Source: G963663615 sp963663615
GTDB taxonomy: Bacteria > Bacteroidota > Ignavibacteria > Ignavibacteriales > Melioribacteraceae
Direction of reading: 5' to 3'
DNA: 64,000 bases
Assembly: GCA_963663615.1 (NCBI GenBank)
Contig: OY760517.1
Span: 1-64,000 of the forward strand
Numbering within the stretch: position 1 is the stretch's first letter; every line of letters begins with the position of its first letter. A program made the translations under genes and the position numbers. The notes under the pieces were generated by a model. That model did no database searches, was not told where the DNA came from, and was given only the letters and a program-made list of their open reading frames with translations. Positions 7,364 through 13,694 of the stretch are shown piece after piece.

Positions 7364-7972
7364 CTAATTAACTGAAGAATAATTTAACTCCACGTTATCG
7401 TATTCACCGTCCGGATTTCGCTTCCAAATCCTCGTGTAAGTTTTTCTATTAGGTTTTGATATTGAGTCCTCAAGAAGGTTCATAGCCTCAGCAAATAAAG
7501 GATTTTTAACTCGTTTTTTATATTTGAGCAAGCCCATTACCTTTTTTGTATCAAGTCCACCGGTACGGGTTTCAAACGCATCAAGAATGATTTGCTTTAC
7601 AAATTCCTCATTAGACTGCACACTACCATCAAGAAATTCCATTAACTTTGCTCGACAAGCTGATATTAAAGTATCATCAAAAACAATCCGTTCTGATTGA
7701 TTAACTTCAATTTTAATCGACCTATCAAAATTGAAATAAGTTATATTTCCTTTATGCTTAGTTGGGTCGATACCATTTTCTTCAAGAATTGCTTTATATA
7801 TTTCTGATGTTCTCTCAGCTACATCACGTTTAAGCTCTAATAAAGCAGTGCTTAACTTTTCTGCTTTATTCATAATTGCACTAAGGTGTCTTTCTTTTAG
7901 CTTTTCTGATTTAGTTACCCGTGACGATGGTATTTCATTTCCATTTTCATCAATCCACTTTTTAGTTGACAT
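7364..7972 (-). CDS. DUF3164-type Mu-like phage protein
   Basis: The protein (202 residues from this start) opens MSTKKWIDENGNEIPSSRV and continues with a long helical part, then a central segment (TYFNFDRSIKIEVNQSERI), which is the layout of DUF3164 proteins found in early operons of Mu-like phages. These have no firmly assigned function. I chose the ATG at 7972 because GAGG lies 7 bases before it and it starts 1 bp after the upstream stop. A start 24 bases further out is possible but would overlap the upstream gene. Confidence 0.65.
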   Translation of the reverse strand: MSTKKWIDENGNEIPSSRVTKSEKLKERHLSAIMNKAEKLSTALLELKRDVAERTSEIYKAILEENGIDPTKHKGNITYFNFDRSIKIEVNQSERIVFDDTLISACRAKLMEFLDGSVQSNEEFVKQIILDAFETRTGGLDTKKVMGLLKYKKRVKNPLFAEAMNLLEDSISKPNRKTYTRIWKRNPDGEYDNVELNYSSVN

Positions 7973-7973
7973 A

Positions 7974-8114
7974 TTATACCTCTGTTTCATCTTCATATTG
8001 ATTTTTATCTACAACTACTGATGTTTTTGCAACTTCTGCAAGAATTATACCCATGCCAGCAAACAAGCCACCAATAACAACTGCCAAAACTGTTAATACT
8101 ATATATATACTCAT
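7974..8114 (-). CDS. Single-pass membrane micro-protein (46 aa)
   Basis: The N-terminal part (MSIYIVLTVLAVVIGGLFAG) is one hydrophobic membrane segment of about 25 residues, followed by an acidic cytoplasmic or periplasmic tail. A purine-rich AAAGAGAA precedes the ATG. Its stop is 1 bp before the DUF3164-like start, so it fits the operon. Function unknown; small membrane proteins in this position can act in lysis control or exclusion, but nothing in the sequence decides that. Confidence 0.55.
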   Translation of the reverse strand: MSIYIVLTVLAVVIGGLFAGMGIILAEVAKTSVVVDKNQYEDETEV

Positions 8115-8126
8115 AATAAATTCTCT

Positions 8127-8342
8127 TTAATTGTTTCTTACATTATGCAATGTTAGTAAAGTTCTTGTCATGTTAATTTTAAGCTGAATAACCTTACTTG
8201 CTTCACGAGCCTTACTACTATACTTTTGTATGGTTTCAAGTCTCAAAAGATTATTATAAAGTGCCGTCTGATCATTAAGACCAGGATAATTTTGTTTTGC
8301 ATCTGCAAGTACAGTCGAGTAACCAATAACTACACTAAACAC
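8127..8342 (-). CDS. Unknown small prophage protein (71 aa), GTG start
   Basis: The frame begins with GTG, overlapping the end of the gp16-like gene by 8 nt, and is predicted to be helical throughout. No domain is recognised. The overlap and operon position support expression through coupling. The start could be later in the chain. Confidence 0.45.
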   Translation of the reverse strand: MFSVVIGYSTVLADAKQNYPGLNDQTALYNNLLRLETIQKYSSKAREASKVIQLKINMTRTLLTLHNVRNN

Positions 8343-8829
8343 GAGTTAATGCTCCATTCTTGTATAGCTTTACTTCCCACTGTTCCAGGCGTTTAATTAG
8401 TTGATCAGCTTCGTCAATAGTCATATCAAACCCAACGATACGTCTGCCGAAAGTTTTATATGTATATTTGGCTAATTGTATTGAATCCAACTTGATTCTG
8501 TAATAAGCAATTGCCTGTATTTTCTTTTTCTGTGCATTCGTGCAACGTACCAAATCACGGTCACGCTCAAATTGGGAGTATTTTTCCTTTATTCCCTTTA
8601 CAGCTTTATTTTTTGATACTATACGAAGCGTTTTAATCGCTCCTTCGATCTGTTTCAGATCGAAGGATTTAGATGTTTCTACCTTGAAATAATTCCAGAG
8701 GAACCAGCGTTTGAATGCCTCAATATGGTATTCTGAAGTACACAACCCCAACCTTGACATCTTGGTGATTATCCTTTTATGCAGTTTGATACGCTGTTCA
8801 GCTATTTTACTTTTGCACTGGATAGCCAT
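8335..8829 (-). CDS. gp16-like (DUF1018-type) Mu-like phage protein
   Basis: The 164-residue protein shows a basic N-terminus and a segment with TNAQKKKIQAIAYYRIKLDS, followed by a final helix with DEADQLIKRLEQWE. The order of an early 'IH/LH' helix, a 'T/S-x-x-Q' helix and a C-terminal helix before the end matches DUF1018 proteins, named after Mu gp16, which appear in the early or middle operons of Mu-like phages. Their role is regulatory or unknown. The gene starts 4 bp after the upstream stop without a clear ribosome-binding site, so it is probably coupled. Confidence 0.55.
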   Translation of the reverse strand: MAIQCKSKIAEQRIKLHKRIITKMSRLGLCTSEYHIEAFKRWFLWNYFKVETSKSFDLKQIEGAIKTLRIVSKNKAVKGIKEKYSQFERDRDLVRCTNAQKKKIQAIAYYRIKLDSIQLAKYTYKTFGRRIVGFDMTIDEADQLIKRLEQWEVKLYKNGALTRV

Positions 8830-8833
8830 TTTA

Positions 8834-9184
8834 TTAACTCAACAATTTTGTTATATCAGTATTTCCGATTTTACCACCGTGTGACTGGATTTGATTAACA
8901 TAAGCCGTCCTTTCGCCAAGAACAACCATCCTTTTCGATGCTATTGCCTTCATTCTATTCCTCAGTTCTTTTTGTCTTTTTTTAAGATCAAGGGTTAGGG
9001 ATGCAATTTCTTTTCGAATATCAGTTAATTCCTCTTGTGTTTCAGCTTCAAGCTGTGCAAGGTCGGAGATAACATTGTTAACTTCATTGTACTTTTGACC
9101 AAGTATAGCTAAAGGATTTTGCTGTGTTGCCATTTTGTTTTCAATACCTTTTTCCGTTACCACCATTTCAGAAACACCGTTCAT
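8834..9184 (-). CDS. Coiled-coil protein in the MuB position (116 aa)
   Basis: A consensus ribosome-binding site (AGGAGGT) 5 bases before the ATG fixes the start. Residues about 30-90 are a long heptad-like coiled coil (..ELTDIRKEIASLTLDLKKRQ..). No Walker A or B motif is present, so this is not a MuB ATPase even though it directly follows the transposase gene where MuB would be. Family unknown. A possible role is as a transposase partner or host-nuclease inhibitor, the latter because some Mu-like phages carry a coiled-coil Gam here; the match is not strong enough to call Gam. Confidence 0.6.
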   Translation of the reverse strand: MNGVSEMVVTEKGIENKMATQQNPLAILGQKYNEVNNVISDLAQLEAETQEELTDIRKEIASLTLDLKKRQKELRNRMKAIASKRMVVLGERTAYVNQIQSHGGKIGNTDITKLLS

Positions 9185-9194
9185 GATGTACCTC

Positions 9195-11093
9195 CTAATT
9201 ATTGTTGAATTGAATAATTGATGTATTAAAAATTGCGTTATCTATTGCGTTGTATTCTTCTTTTTGAGCCGGTACCGGTTCGCTAACTGTTTTTTGTTTC
9301 AATTTTTCAGGATTAGTTTCCGGGCGGTTCTTTTCATATTCAAATAACTTTACATCGCCCATCTCTTTTAACTTATCAGCGTTTTTAATGATTTTACGGT
9401 TTAGTTTAACCTGTTCACGCTTGATTTTACCGAACTCATTTGCCCTTTCACGTGATGTTGAACCGTATTTCCTATGGTCTTTAGCTTCACATAATAACTT
9501 ACCATCCTGCGAGAATAACCAGCCTTTGTAAATGTCATACTGATCTACTAATGCTACAAGTTGCTGACCTTCATACTCAAAAAGTTTTGAAGGATCAGCA
9601 GGTAGGTAATTCAATTTTTCCATATTTGGTCTGTAAGTAAAAGTAATAGCACCTTGTTTATATTTAGCTTTATACTTTTCACCATACAGGTATGCTAATC
9701 TTAATTCATCTATTCTATCAGCTTCAAAGGTTTGATATGCAAGTTCGAACGCTTCACGGATTGTTTGTGGACGTGACTTATTGGTTTTATGAGCGGGTGA
9801 CAACATTCTATTATGGAACATTGTACGTTTTCTATCAAGATAATCGTTTTCCATGAAGCCTATAAGATCAGAACGCAATTGCTCAAATGTTCTGTGAACA
9901 CCCGGATGTGCCATGCCAAGTTCTGGCTTTCTGCTTTCAAACTGGTTTGGTGAATAACTTGGAGAGTACGCACAGAATTCATCTTTGATAATTCTGAAAG
10001 TACGTTCAATTGGCTTTCCCTGTGGATGGTTCGGAGTTGTTCGGATTATCTTGTCGTTGGTCATTTCAACAGCTTTAAGCTGATCCAAATCCATAAATTC
10101 AACAGGATTAAGTGATGGTGCAAGTAGCTCACCATCATATAAACCAAGTATAAATCTTAAAAACTCTTTGTTATCCCATGTTTTTTGATTTTCAAATATC
10201 CATTGTTTTGGTCTGCCGTAATCCCTAACAAGCGTCATAGCGGCTTTAATTGTATCATTTGTTGTAATACTTGTATGGGTAATTTGCATTGATACGGGGT
10301 ATCTGGTTTTCATATCGATAAACATTACTATGTATGCCATAGCTTCGATTTTATCATAGTTTTCTTCTTTCCAGTGAATCCAGACTCCCTTTTCATCAAT
10401 TTTCCACTCATCAGCTACTACACAAGACAAAAATTCAGGGTATTCACCCCATAAATCACGTATTATGTGAGGCGTTTTCGTACCCAGATATTTTGCCATA
10501 TAGTGTTTTTGCAAATGTGTATGTGAAAGCTCTTTTGCCCATTTATAAGCTAACCTCTGCGGAATAATGATTCCGGTGTTCATCTCTACTTTTTCAATAG
10601 TTAACTTAACATTACGCTGTACATTGCTTAAAAGAAGCGTAGTAAATGCTTTTTTAGCTTCTACTATATCAGATTTATCAAGTTTTCTTGATTTTCCCTT
10701 ATCTGACCGGTTCTGGTCAGGTGACTTGTAACTTCCAGTTAGATACCTATTTAATGTATCATAATGTATTTTACACGTTTCAGCTATTTTTCTCTTGTTT
10801 GGTTTGCCGTTTGGTTTGAAATATCCATCATCTGACAGGCATTTTGTTATCCGGATTACTTCCTGCGGTGTTAATTTTGACGGATTTTTATACTCTGGTT
10901 TTTCCTCAATTTCCGGTTCTGTTCTCAATATTACTCGTTTACGTGGTGATATTTCGTGAACTATAAATCCTTGTGGTAAAGTTTTACGCCATATCATTAA
11001 CCTAATCGCTTCTGTTGACACATTATTATATTCTGCGAACTCAGAGATTGTAAATTTATATTGATCTGGCGGTATTTGAGGAATATTATTCAA
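9195..11093 (-). CDS. MuA-type DDE transposase of a Mu-like phage
   Basis: This 632-residue protein has N-terminal HTH-type DNA-binding parts (about 12-60 and 75-125) and a central rve/RNase H-like core. In the core, D228 (VVADEWKID) fits the first catalytic Asp, the segment WIFENQKTWDNKEF fits the second position, and E363 (GKPIERTF) fits the final Glu of MuA (E392). By alignment with MuA's IDNTRG, the second acid is E301 rather than Asp; D307 lies just after it. The C-terminal region is basic, as in the MuA domain that contacts MuB. The start overlaps the upstream stop (ATGA). It would integrate and replicate the phage by transposition. Confidence 0.85.
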   Translation of the reverse strand: MNNIPQIPPDQYKFTISEFAEYNNVSTEAIRLMIWRKTLPQGFIVHEISPRKRVILRTEPEIEEKPEYKNPSKLTPQEVIRITKCLSDDGYFKPNGKPNKRKIAETCKIHYDTLNRYLTGSYKSPDQNRSDKGKSRKLDKSDIVEAKKAFTTLLLSNVQRNVKLTIEKVEMNTGIIIPQRLAYKWAKELSHTHLQKHYMAKYLGTKTPHIIRDLWGEYPEFLSCVVADEWKIDEKGVWIHWKEENYDKIEAMAYIVMFIDMKTRYPVSMQITHTSITTNDTIKAAMTLVRDYGRPKQWIFENQKTWDNKEFLRFILGLYDGELLAPSLNPVEFMDLDQLKAVEMTNDKIIRTTPNHPQGKPIERTFRIIKDEFCAYSPSYSPNQFESRKPELGMAHPGVHRTFEQLRSDLIGFMENDYLDRKRTMFHNRMLSPAHKTNKSRPQTIREAFELAYQTFEADRIDELRLAYLYGEKYKAKYKQGAITFTYRPNMEKLNYLPADPSKLFEYEGQQLVALVDQYDIYKGWLFSQDGKLLCEAKDHRKYGSTSRERANEFGKIKREQVKLNRKIIKNADKLKEMGDVKLFEYEKNRPETNPEKLKQKTVSEPVPAQKEEYNAIDNAIFNTSIIQFNNN

Positions 11094-11572
11094 AATTCAA
11101 GCTCCAATTGTTTGGATGCTTTTTTATCAATTGTTTTCTTAACACTTAATGTGTTTTGAACCATTTGCTTAAATTTGTCTTCAAATTTTTTATAGGTGTC
11201 TGGATTCAAATTATCAATAACATCCAGAAGTGCCTGTACAGCATCAGAAGATGTTTTTTGATATGTTGCCGCCATCTGATTTACATCCCCTTTTTGCATC
11301 TTAATTTTTTTTGGTAAAGGAATGATTGCAAATCCACACTCCCATGCTATTAACTCAAGACAATCGAAATTCTGTTTTAACTTCATAGCAGGTACCAGCA
11401 TACCAACAGGAAAAGGCACATCTTCAGTTAATGAGCTAATGCGACATACATACGGATACGATTTATTGCAAATTTCAGCGACATCATAGACCGTTTTGTT
11501 TTTACCTGCGTTTTTGCCTTGACCGTGAATTAACTCATGTTCTTTGATTTTAATGCGACTCTGGAAGTTCAT
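11090..11572 (-). CDS. Phage CII-like regulatory protein (160 aa)
   Basis: Early residues (VYDVAEICNKSYPYVCRIS) form a HTH, and a later segment (LELIAWECGFAIIPLPKK) matches the 'second lobe' of phage CII-like regulatory proteins. The C-terminal third is a helical segment. A GGAGG sits upstream of the ATG. In the early operon it lies between the Ner-like gene and the transposase and probably regulates early transcription. The family assignment is by resemblance and could be wrong in detail. Confidence 0.5.
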   Translation of the reverse strand: MNFQSRIKIKEHELIHGQGKNAGKNKTVYDVAEICNKSYPYVCRISSLTEDVPFPVGMLVPAMKLKQNFDCLELIAWECGFAIIPLPKKIKMQKGDVNQMAATYQKTSSDAVQALLDVIDNLNPDTYKKFEDKFKQMVQNTLSVKKTIDKKASKQLELEF

Positions 11573-11656
11573 TATAGTAAACCTCCACGATTATAATGGA
11601 TTTTCAATAAAGAGATGGTTATATTAAGGGACAATATGCAAGAAGAGGACAACATA

Positions 11657-11869
11657 TTAAGCCGTTACCTCATGTCGCTTAATAATACCACTCTTTTGCT
11701 TTATAAGTGCATTAAGCATTTTAGTTATAGCTTTATCGTTCTTGCGTTTATTATTAGGGTTGAGCAGCTGTGAAATGTACGACTGAGAGTATTTACATTC
11801 AGTAGCAAGATCAACCTGATTTACAAGACGGCGATTGATTTCATATCCTTTGATTATAACAGTATTCAT
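11657..11869 (-). CDS. Ner-like small HTH protein (70 aa)
   Basis: The chain is essentially one HTH domain, with DLATECKYSQSYISQLLN at the recognition region. It is the first gene of the minus-strand early operon, 50 bp downstream of a strong promoter and directly opposite the phage repressor. That is the position of Ner in Mu, which shuts down early and repressor transcription. The ribosome-binding site is weak. The identity as Ner is inferred from position. Confidence 0.6.
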   Translation of the reverse strand: MNTVIIKGYEINRRLVNQVDLATECKYSQSYISQLLNPNNKRKNDKAITKMLNALIKQKSGIIKRHEVTA

Positions 11870-11916
11870 TCGTTTGTCTTTTTTTTATTAAAATATTTTG
11901 TGAAGATTCTATAACA

Positions 11917-11945
11917 ATTATACGCAATTGCATATAAACAGTCAA
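11917..11945 (-). promoter_or_regulatory. Early promoter of the prophage with an operator in its spacer
   Basis: Read on the minus strand, TTGACT (11945-11940) is followed after exactly 17 bp by a consensus TATAAT (11922-11917). Inside the spacer is the perfect palindrome GCAATTGC (11924-11931). A related AATTGCAAA lies nearby on the plus strand at 11956-11964. The arrangement fits a repressor that blocks the early promoter by binding in the spacer. Confidence 0.7.
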
Positions 11946-11973
11946 GAGTTATTTGTAATTGCAAACATCTTTT

Positions 11974-12294
11974 ATGGATATTAATCTCGATAAAGTAGGA
12001 GTAAGTGAAAGACTAAAGGATTTTGGCATACAAAAATTTGGGAGTATTTCTAAATTTGCCAGAGAACTTGACGCTTCACCATCTTCGTTCCAAGGAACAT
12101 ATTTATCTGGCAGAAGTCTGCCCGGAGCACCATTATTAGCGAAGTTACTATTACTTGGATGTGATTTACATTGGCTTTTTTTTGGGGTAAAGCAAGAAAA
12201 TCGTTCTGATGATCCTGAATTAATGGAATTGAGGAATAAAAATGCAATACTTGAACTAAAAATTAAAAACGTTATTAAAGCGGTTGAGGAATAG
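11974..12294 (+). CDS. Phage repressor-like HTH protein (C-type)
   Basis: The N-terminal 75 residues form a CI-like HTH (ERLKDFGIQKFGSISKFARE, then SSFQGTYLSGRSLPGAPLLA and a 'CDLHWLFFG' close). The C-terminal part is a short helix of about 30 residues, with no LexA-like peptidase domain. It is divergent to the early operon and sits next to the early promoter, as the lysogeny repressor c does in Mu. I prefer the ATG at 11974; an upstream TTG (11959) lies within the operator-like AATTGCA and is less likely. Confidence 0.75.
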   Translation: MDINLDKVGVSERLKDFGIQKFGSISKFARELDASPSSFQGTYLSGRSLPGAPLLAKLLLLGCDLHWLFFGVKQENRSDDPELMELRNKNAILELKIKNVIKAVEE

Positions 12295-12311
12295 GTAGCA
12301 CGGAGCTACCC

Positions 12312-12497
12312 TTAGACAGTTTCCAACTCTTCCATCTTATCTCTTATTATTAAAAGCGTCTCACTGATAAACGAAGATGACTGGTTTTCATTTTCAATCA
12401 TCTGCTGTGCCTTAATAACAGTATCTAACAAGCATTTTATTTCATGATTGGTGTTAAAATAGTGGTTTATTATACCCTTTTCTTTTTTGTTTGCCAT
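12312..12497 (-). CDS. Unknown small prophage protein (61 aa)
   Basis: The protein is mostly helical (NTNHEIKCLLDTVIKAQQMI) and is preceded by a GGAG-type ribosome-binding site (ATGGAGATAG upstream of ATG). It converges with the repressor gene at the outer edge of the phage. No family is recognised. Its position outside the repressor and before the end repeats is where Mu-like phages may carry an accessory gene. Confidence 0.5.
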   Translation of the reverse strand: MANKKEKGIINHYFNTNHEIKCLLDTVIKAQQMIENENQSSSFISETLLIIRDKMEELETV

Positions 12498-12634
12498 CTA
12501 ACTATCTCCATGTTTTGGGTGTAAAAATATTGATATTACAGTATTTTAACTATTCATCTCCTTCCATATACTTATTTGGAATTTTGTTTAATCATATTAC
12601 TAATACGACAATATGGCATACAATGCTCATCTAA

Positions 12635-12659
12635 TTTGTAACGATAATATCGTTACAAA
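12635..12659. repeat. Palindrome with 12-bp arms (TTTGTAACGATA / TATCGTTACAAA)
   Basis: The two arms are perfect reverse complements around a single A. A half-copy (TGTAACGATAAT) occurs at 12694-12705 and a short TAACGTTA palindrome at 12684-12691. It could be a binding site for the transposase, the repressor or a host factor. Confidence 0.6.
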
Positions 12660-12761
12660 CTGCGAATATGATTCATTAAGGCAGTAACGTTATGTAACGA
12701 TAATAAATATTTTTGATGTTTTTAGGAATAATTTGCTGTGAATGTATTCAGGTACGCGGTA

Positions 12762-12957
12762 CTTGCAGTTAAACAAGTAAATAACTGCAAAATAAGCATT
12801 TACTAAACCTTGTGTGGTAATTTTAACCGTTGTATCTTTCGTTAACCATTTATAAATAAAAATGTTTCTATATACATGTAAAAACATAAAGTTTGCAGTT
12901 AATTTGCAATCATGCCTTTGTTTTTGCCCTGTTTTCTAAAGAAAAGTTTGCAGTTAA
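12762..12957. repeat. Four copies of a TTGCAGTTA repeat at the phage end
   Basis: Direct copies are at 12762-12772, 12892-12901 and 12947-12957. An inverted copy (AATAACTGCAAAA) is at 12780-12792. The last two direct copies share TTTGCAGTTAAT and are 55 bp apart. Mixed orientation and spacing resemble the multiple MuA-binding sites at Mu ends. Confidence 0.55.
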
Positions 12958-12993
12958 TGTGTGAGTATTCACTAATAAAAAGATTAGAATTTT

Positions 12994-13203
12994 ATGCCGA
13001 TAGAAAAAGTTGTTAGAAAAGTATCTCTTAAGGACCAGAGCAATGATTTTGAATACTGGTCTGGTAAAACATATCAGGAACGAATTGCTGCCCTGGAGTT
13101 TTTGAGGGAGCAATATATTGTAATGCAAAAAAGCACGGCGGGTAAAAATGCTATACAAGGATTTCAGAGAATTCTTAGAATTACTCAACGAGAAAGAAGT
13201 TAA
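12994..13203 (+). CDS. Small partner protein of a nucleotidyltransferase (69 aa)
   Basis: The sequence opens MPIEKVVRKVSLKDQSNDFE and ends ..QRILRITQRERS. Both ends fit a small family I know as an upstream neighbour of nucleotidyltransferase genes (IEKVVRKVSL.., ..QR.YRIT.R). Its last 56 nt overlap the start of the nucleotidyltransferase in another frame. It could act as an antitoxin or substrate adaptor for the partner; this is inference. It starts only 23 bp after the likely prophage end, so the phage may have separated it from its original promoter. Confidence 0.65.
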   Translation: MPIEKVVRKVSLKDQSNDFEYWSGKTYQERIAALEFLREQYIVMQKSTAGKNAIQGFQRILRITQRERS

Positions 13204-13591
13204 ATATCTAATAGTTGGTGGTTATGCAGTTTCAGTACACGGGTTCCCAAGATATACCGGTGATATTGATGTATTTATACAATCATCTCCTGATAATGCA
13301 CAAAAATTGCTAAATGCATTAGATGATTTTGGGTTTGGTTCTTTAGAACTAACAGTTCAGGATTTTGCAAAAGAAGACAGTATAGTTCAAATAGGATATC
13401 CTCCATACAGAATAGACATTTTAACAACTATTGAAGGTGTTGAATTTAATGAATGTTTCAAGAACAAATTAGAAATAGAATTTGATGAATTAAAAATACC
13501 CTTTATTGGTTATAATGATTTAATCAAGAACAAGAAAGCATCCGGACGAACTAAAGATAAAATTGATATTGAAAATCTTAAGAAGAGCTGA
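13148..13591 (+). CDS. Nucleotidyltransferase-fold protein (AbiEii/MNT-like)
   Basis: The chain has the nucleotidyltransferase signature: GG at residues 24-25 in LIVGGYAVSVHG, then GDIDVFI with D39 and D41 as metal ligands, and a third acid near residue 97 in YRIDILTT. The 147-residue length fits minimal NTases of the type found in toxin-antitoxin and defence pairs. These proteins transfer NMP groups to tRNA or proteins. The start at 13148 overlaps the partner gene by 56 nt; the overlap residues DFREFLELLNEKEVKYLIV fit the family, so the start is supported. Confidence 0.75.
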   Translation: MLYKDFREFLELLNEKEVKYLIVGGYAVSVHGFPRYTGDIDVFIQSSPDNAQKLLNALDDFGFGSLELTVQDFAKEDSIVQIGYPPYRIDILTTIEGVEFNECFKNKLEIEFDELKIPFIGYNDLIKNKKASGRTKDKIDIENLKKS

Positions 13592-13627
13592 CACTTCTCC
13601 ATATCTTAAACCTTAACCTTAAATTTA

Positions 13628-13656
13628 TTGACATTGTAATTTGCGTGTGTTATTTT
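13628..13656 (+). promoter_or_regulatory. Promoter before the SGNH hydrolase gene
   Basis: A consensus TTGACA (13628-13633) is followed after 17 bp by TATTTT (13651-13656), a 4/6 match to TATAAT. The ATG of the hydrolase is 39 bp downstream. Confidence 0.45.
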
Positions 13657-13694
13657 GCTTTTACTGAGGCATTACATAACAGAAGGGTAAAACA

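Larger units (their letters stand above)
1..12971. mobile_element. Mu-like transposable prophage (early half plus some head genes; left part outside the window)
   Basis: The stretch combines a MuA-type transposase, a gp16-like protein, a DUF3164-type protein, an F-like minor head protein, a DUF935-like portal, a gpG-like protein and a terminase C-terminus. That gene set is characteristic of Mu-like phages. The early operon is on the minus strand and faces a plus-strand repressor, so the phage 'left' end lies at the right, where transposase-site-like repeats cluster (12635-12957). The boundary at about 12971 is inferred from a CA dinucleotide just outside the last repeat and 23 bp before the next host-like gene; it could be off by tens of bases. 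The other end is not in the window. Terminase, portal and gpG lie on the opposite strand to the early operon, which is not the classic Mu layout. Confidence 0.8.
12498..12993. other. Prophage left end: AT-rich, non-coding, with repeated sites
   Basis: No convincing gene is present in these 496 bp. The region carries a near-perfect palindrome (12635-12659), a second TGTAACGATAAT copy at 12694-12705, and four TTGCAGTTA copies. Such clusters of repeats at a Mu-like end are where the transposase binds. The candidate phage-host junction is after CA at 12970-12971. Confidence 0.5.

Noticed and set aside
8834..9184. Call of Mu Gam host-nuclease inhibitor for the coiled-coil protein
   Set aside because: Only the coiled-coil character fits; the sequence is too short and lacks the Gam pattern.
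12690..13188. Two small minus-strand frames across the phage end
   Set aside because: Low complexity, no ribosome-binding site, and they cross the repeats or lie opposite the nucleotidyltransferase pair.
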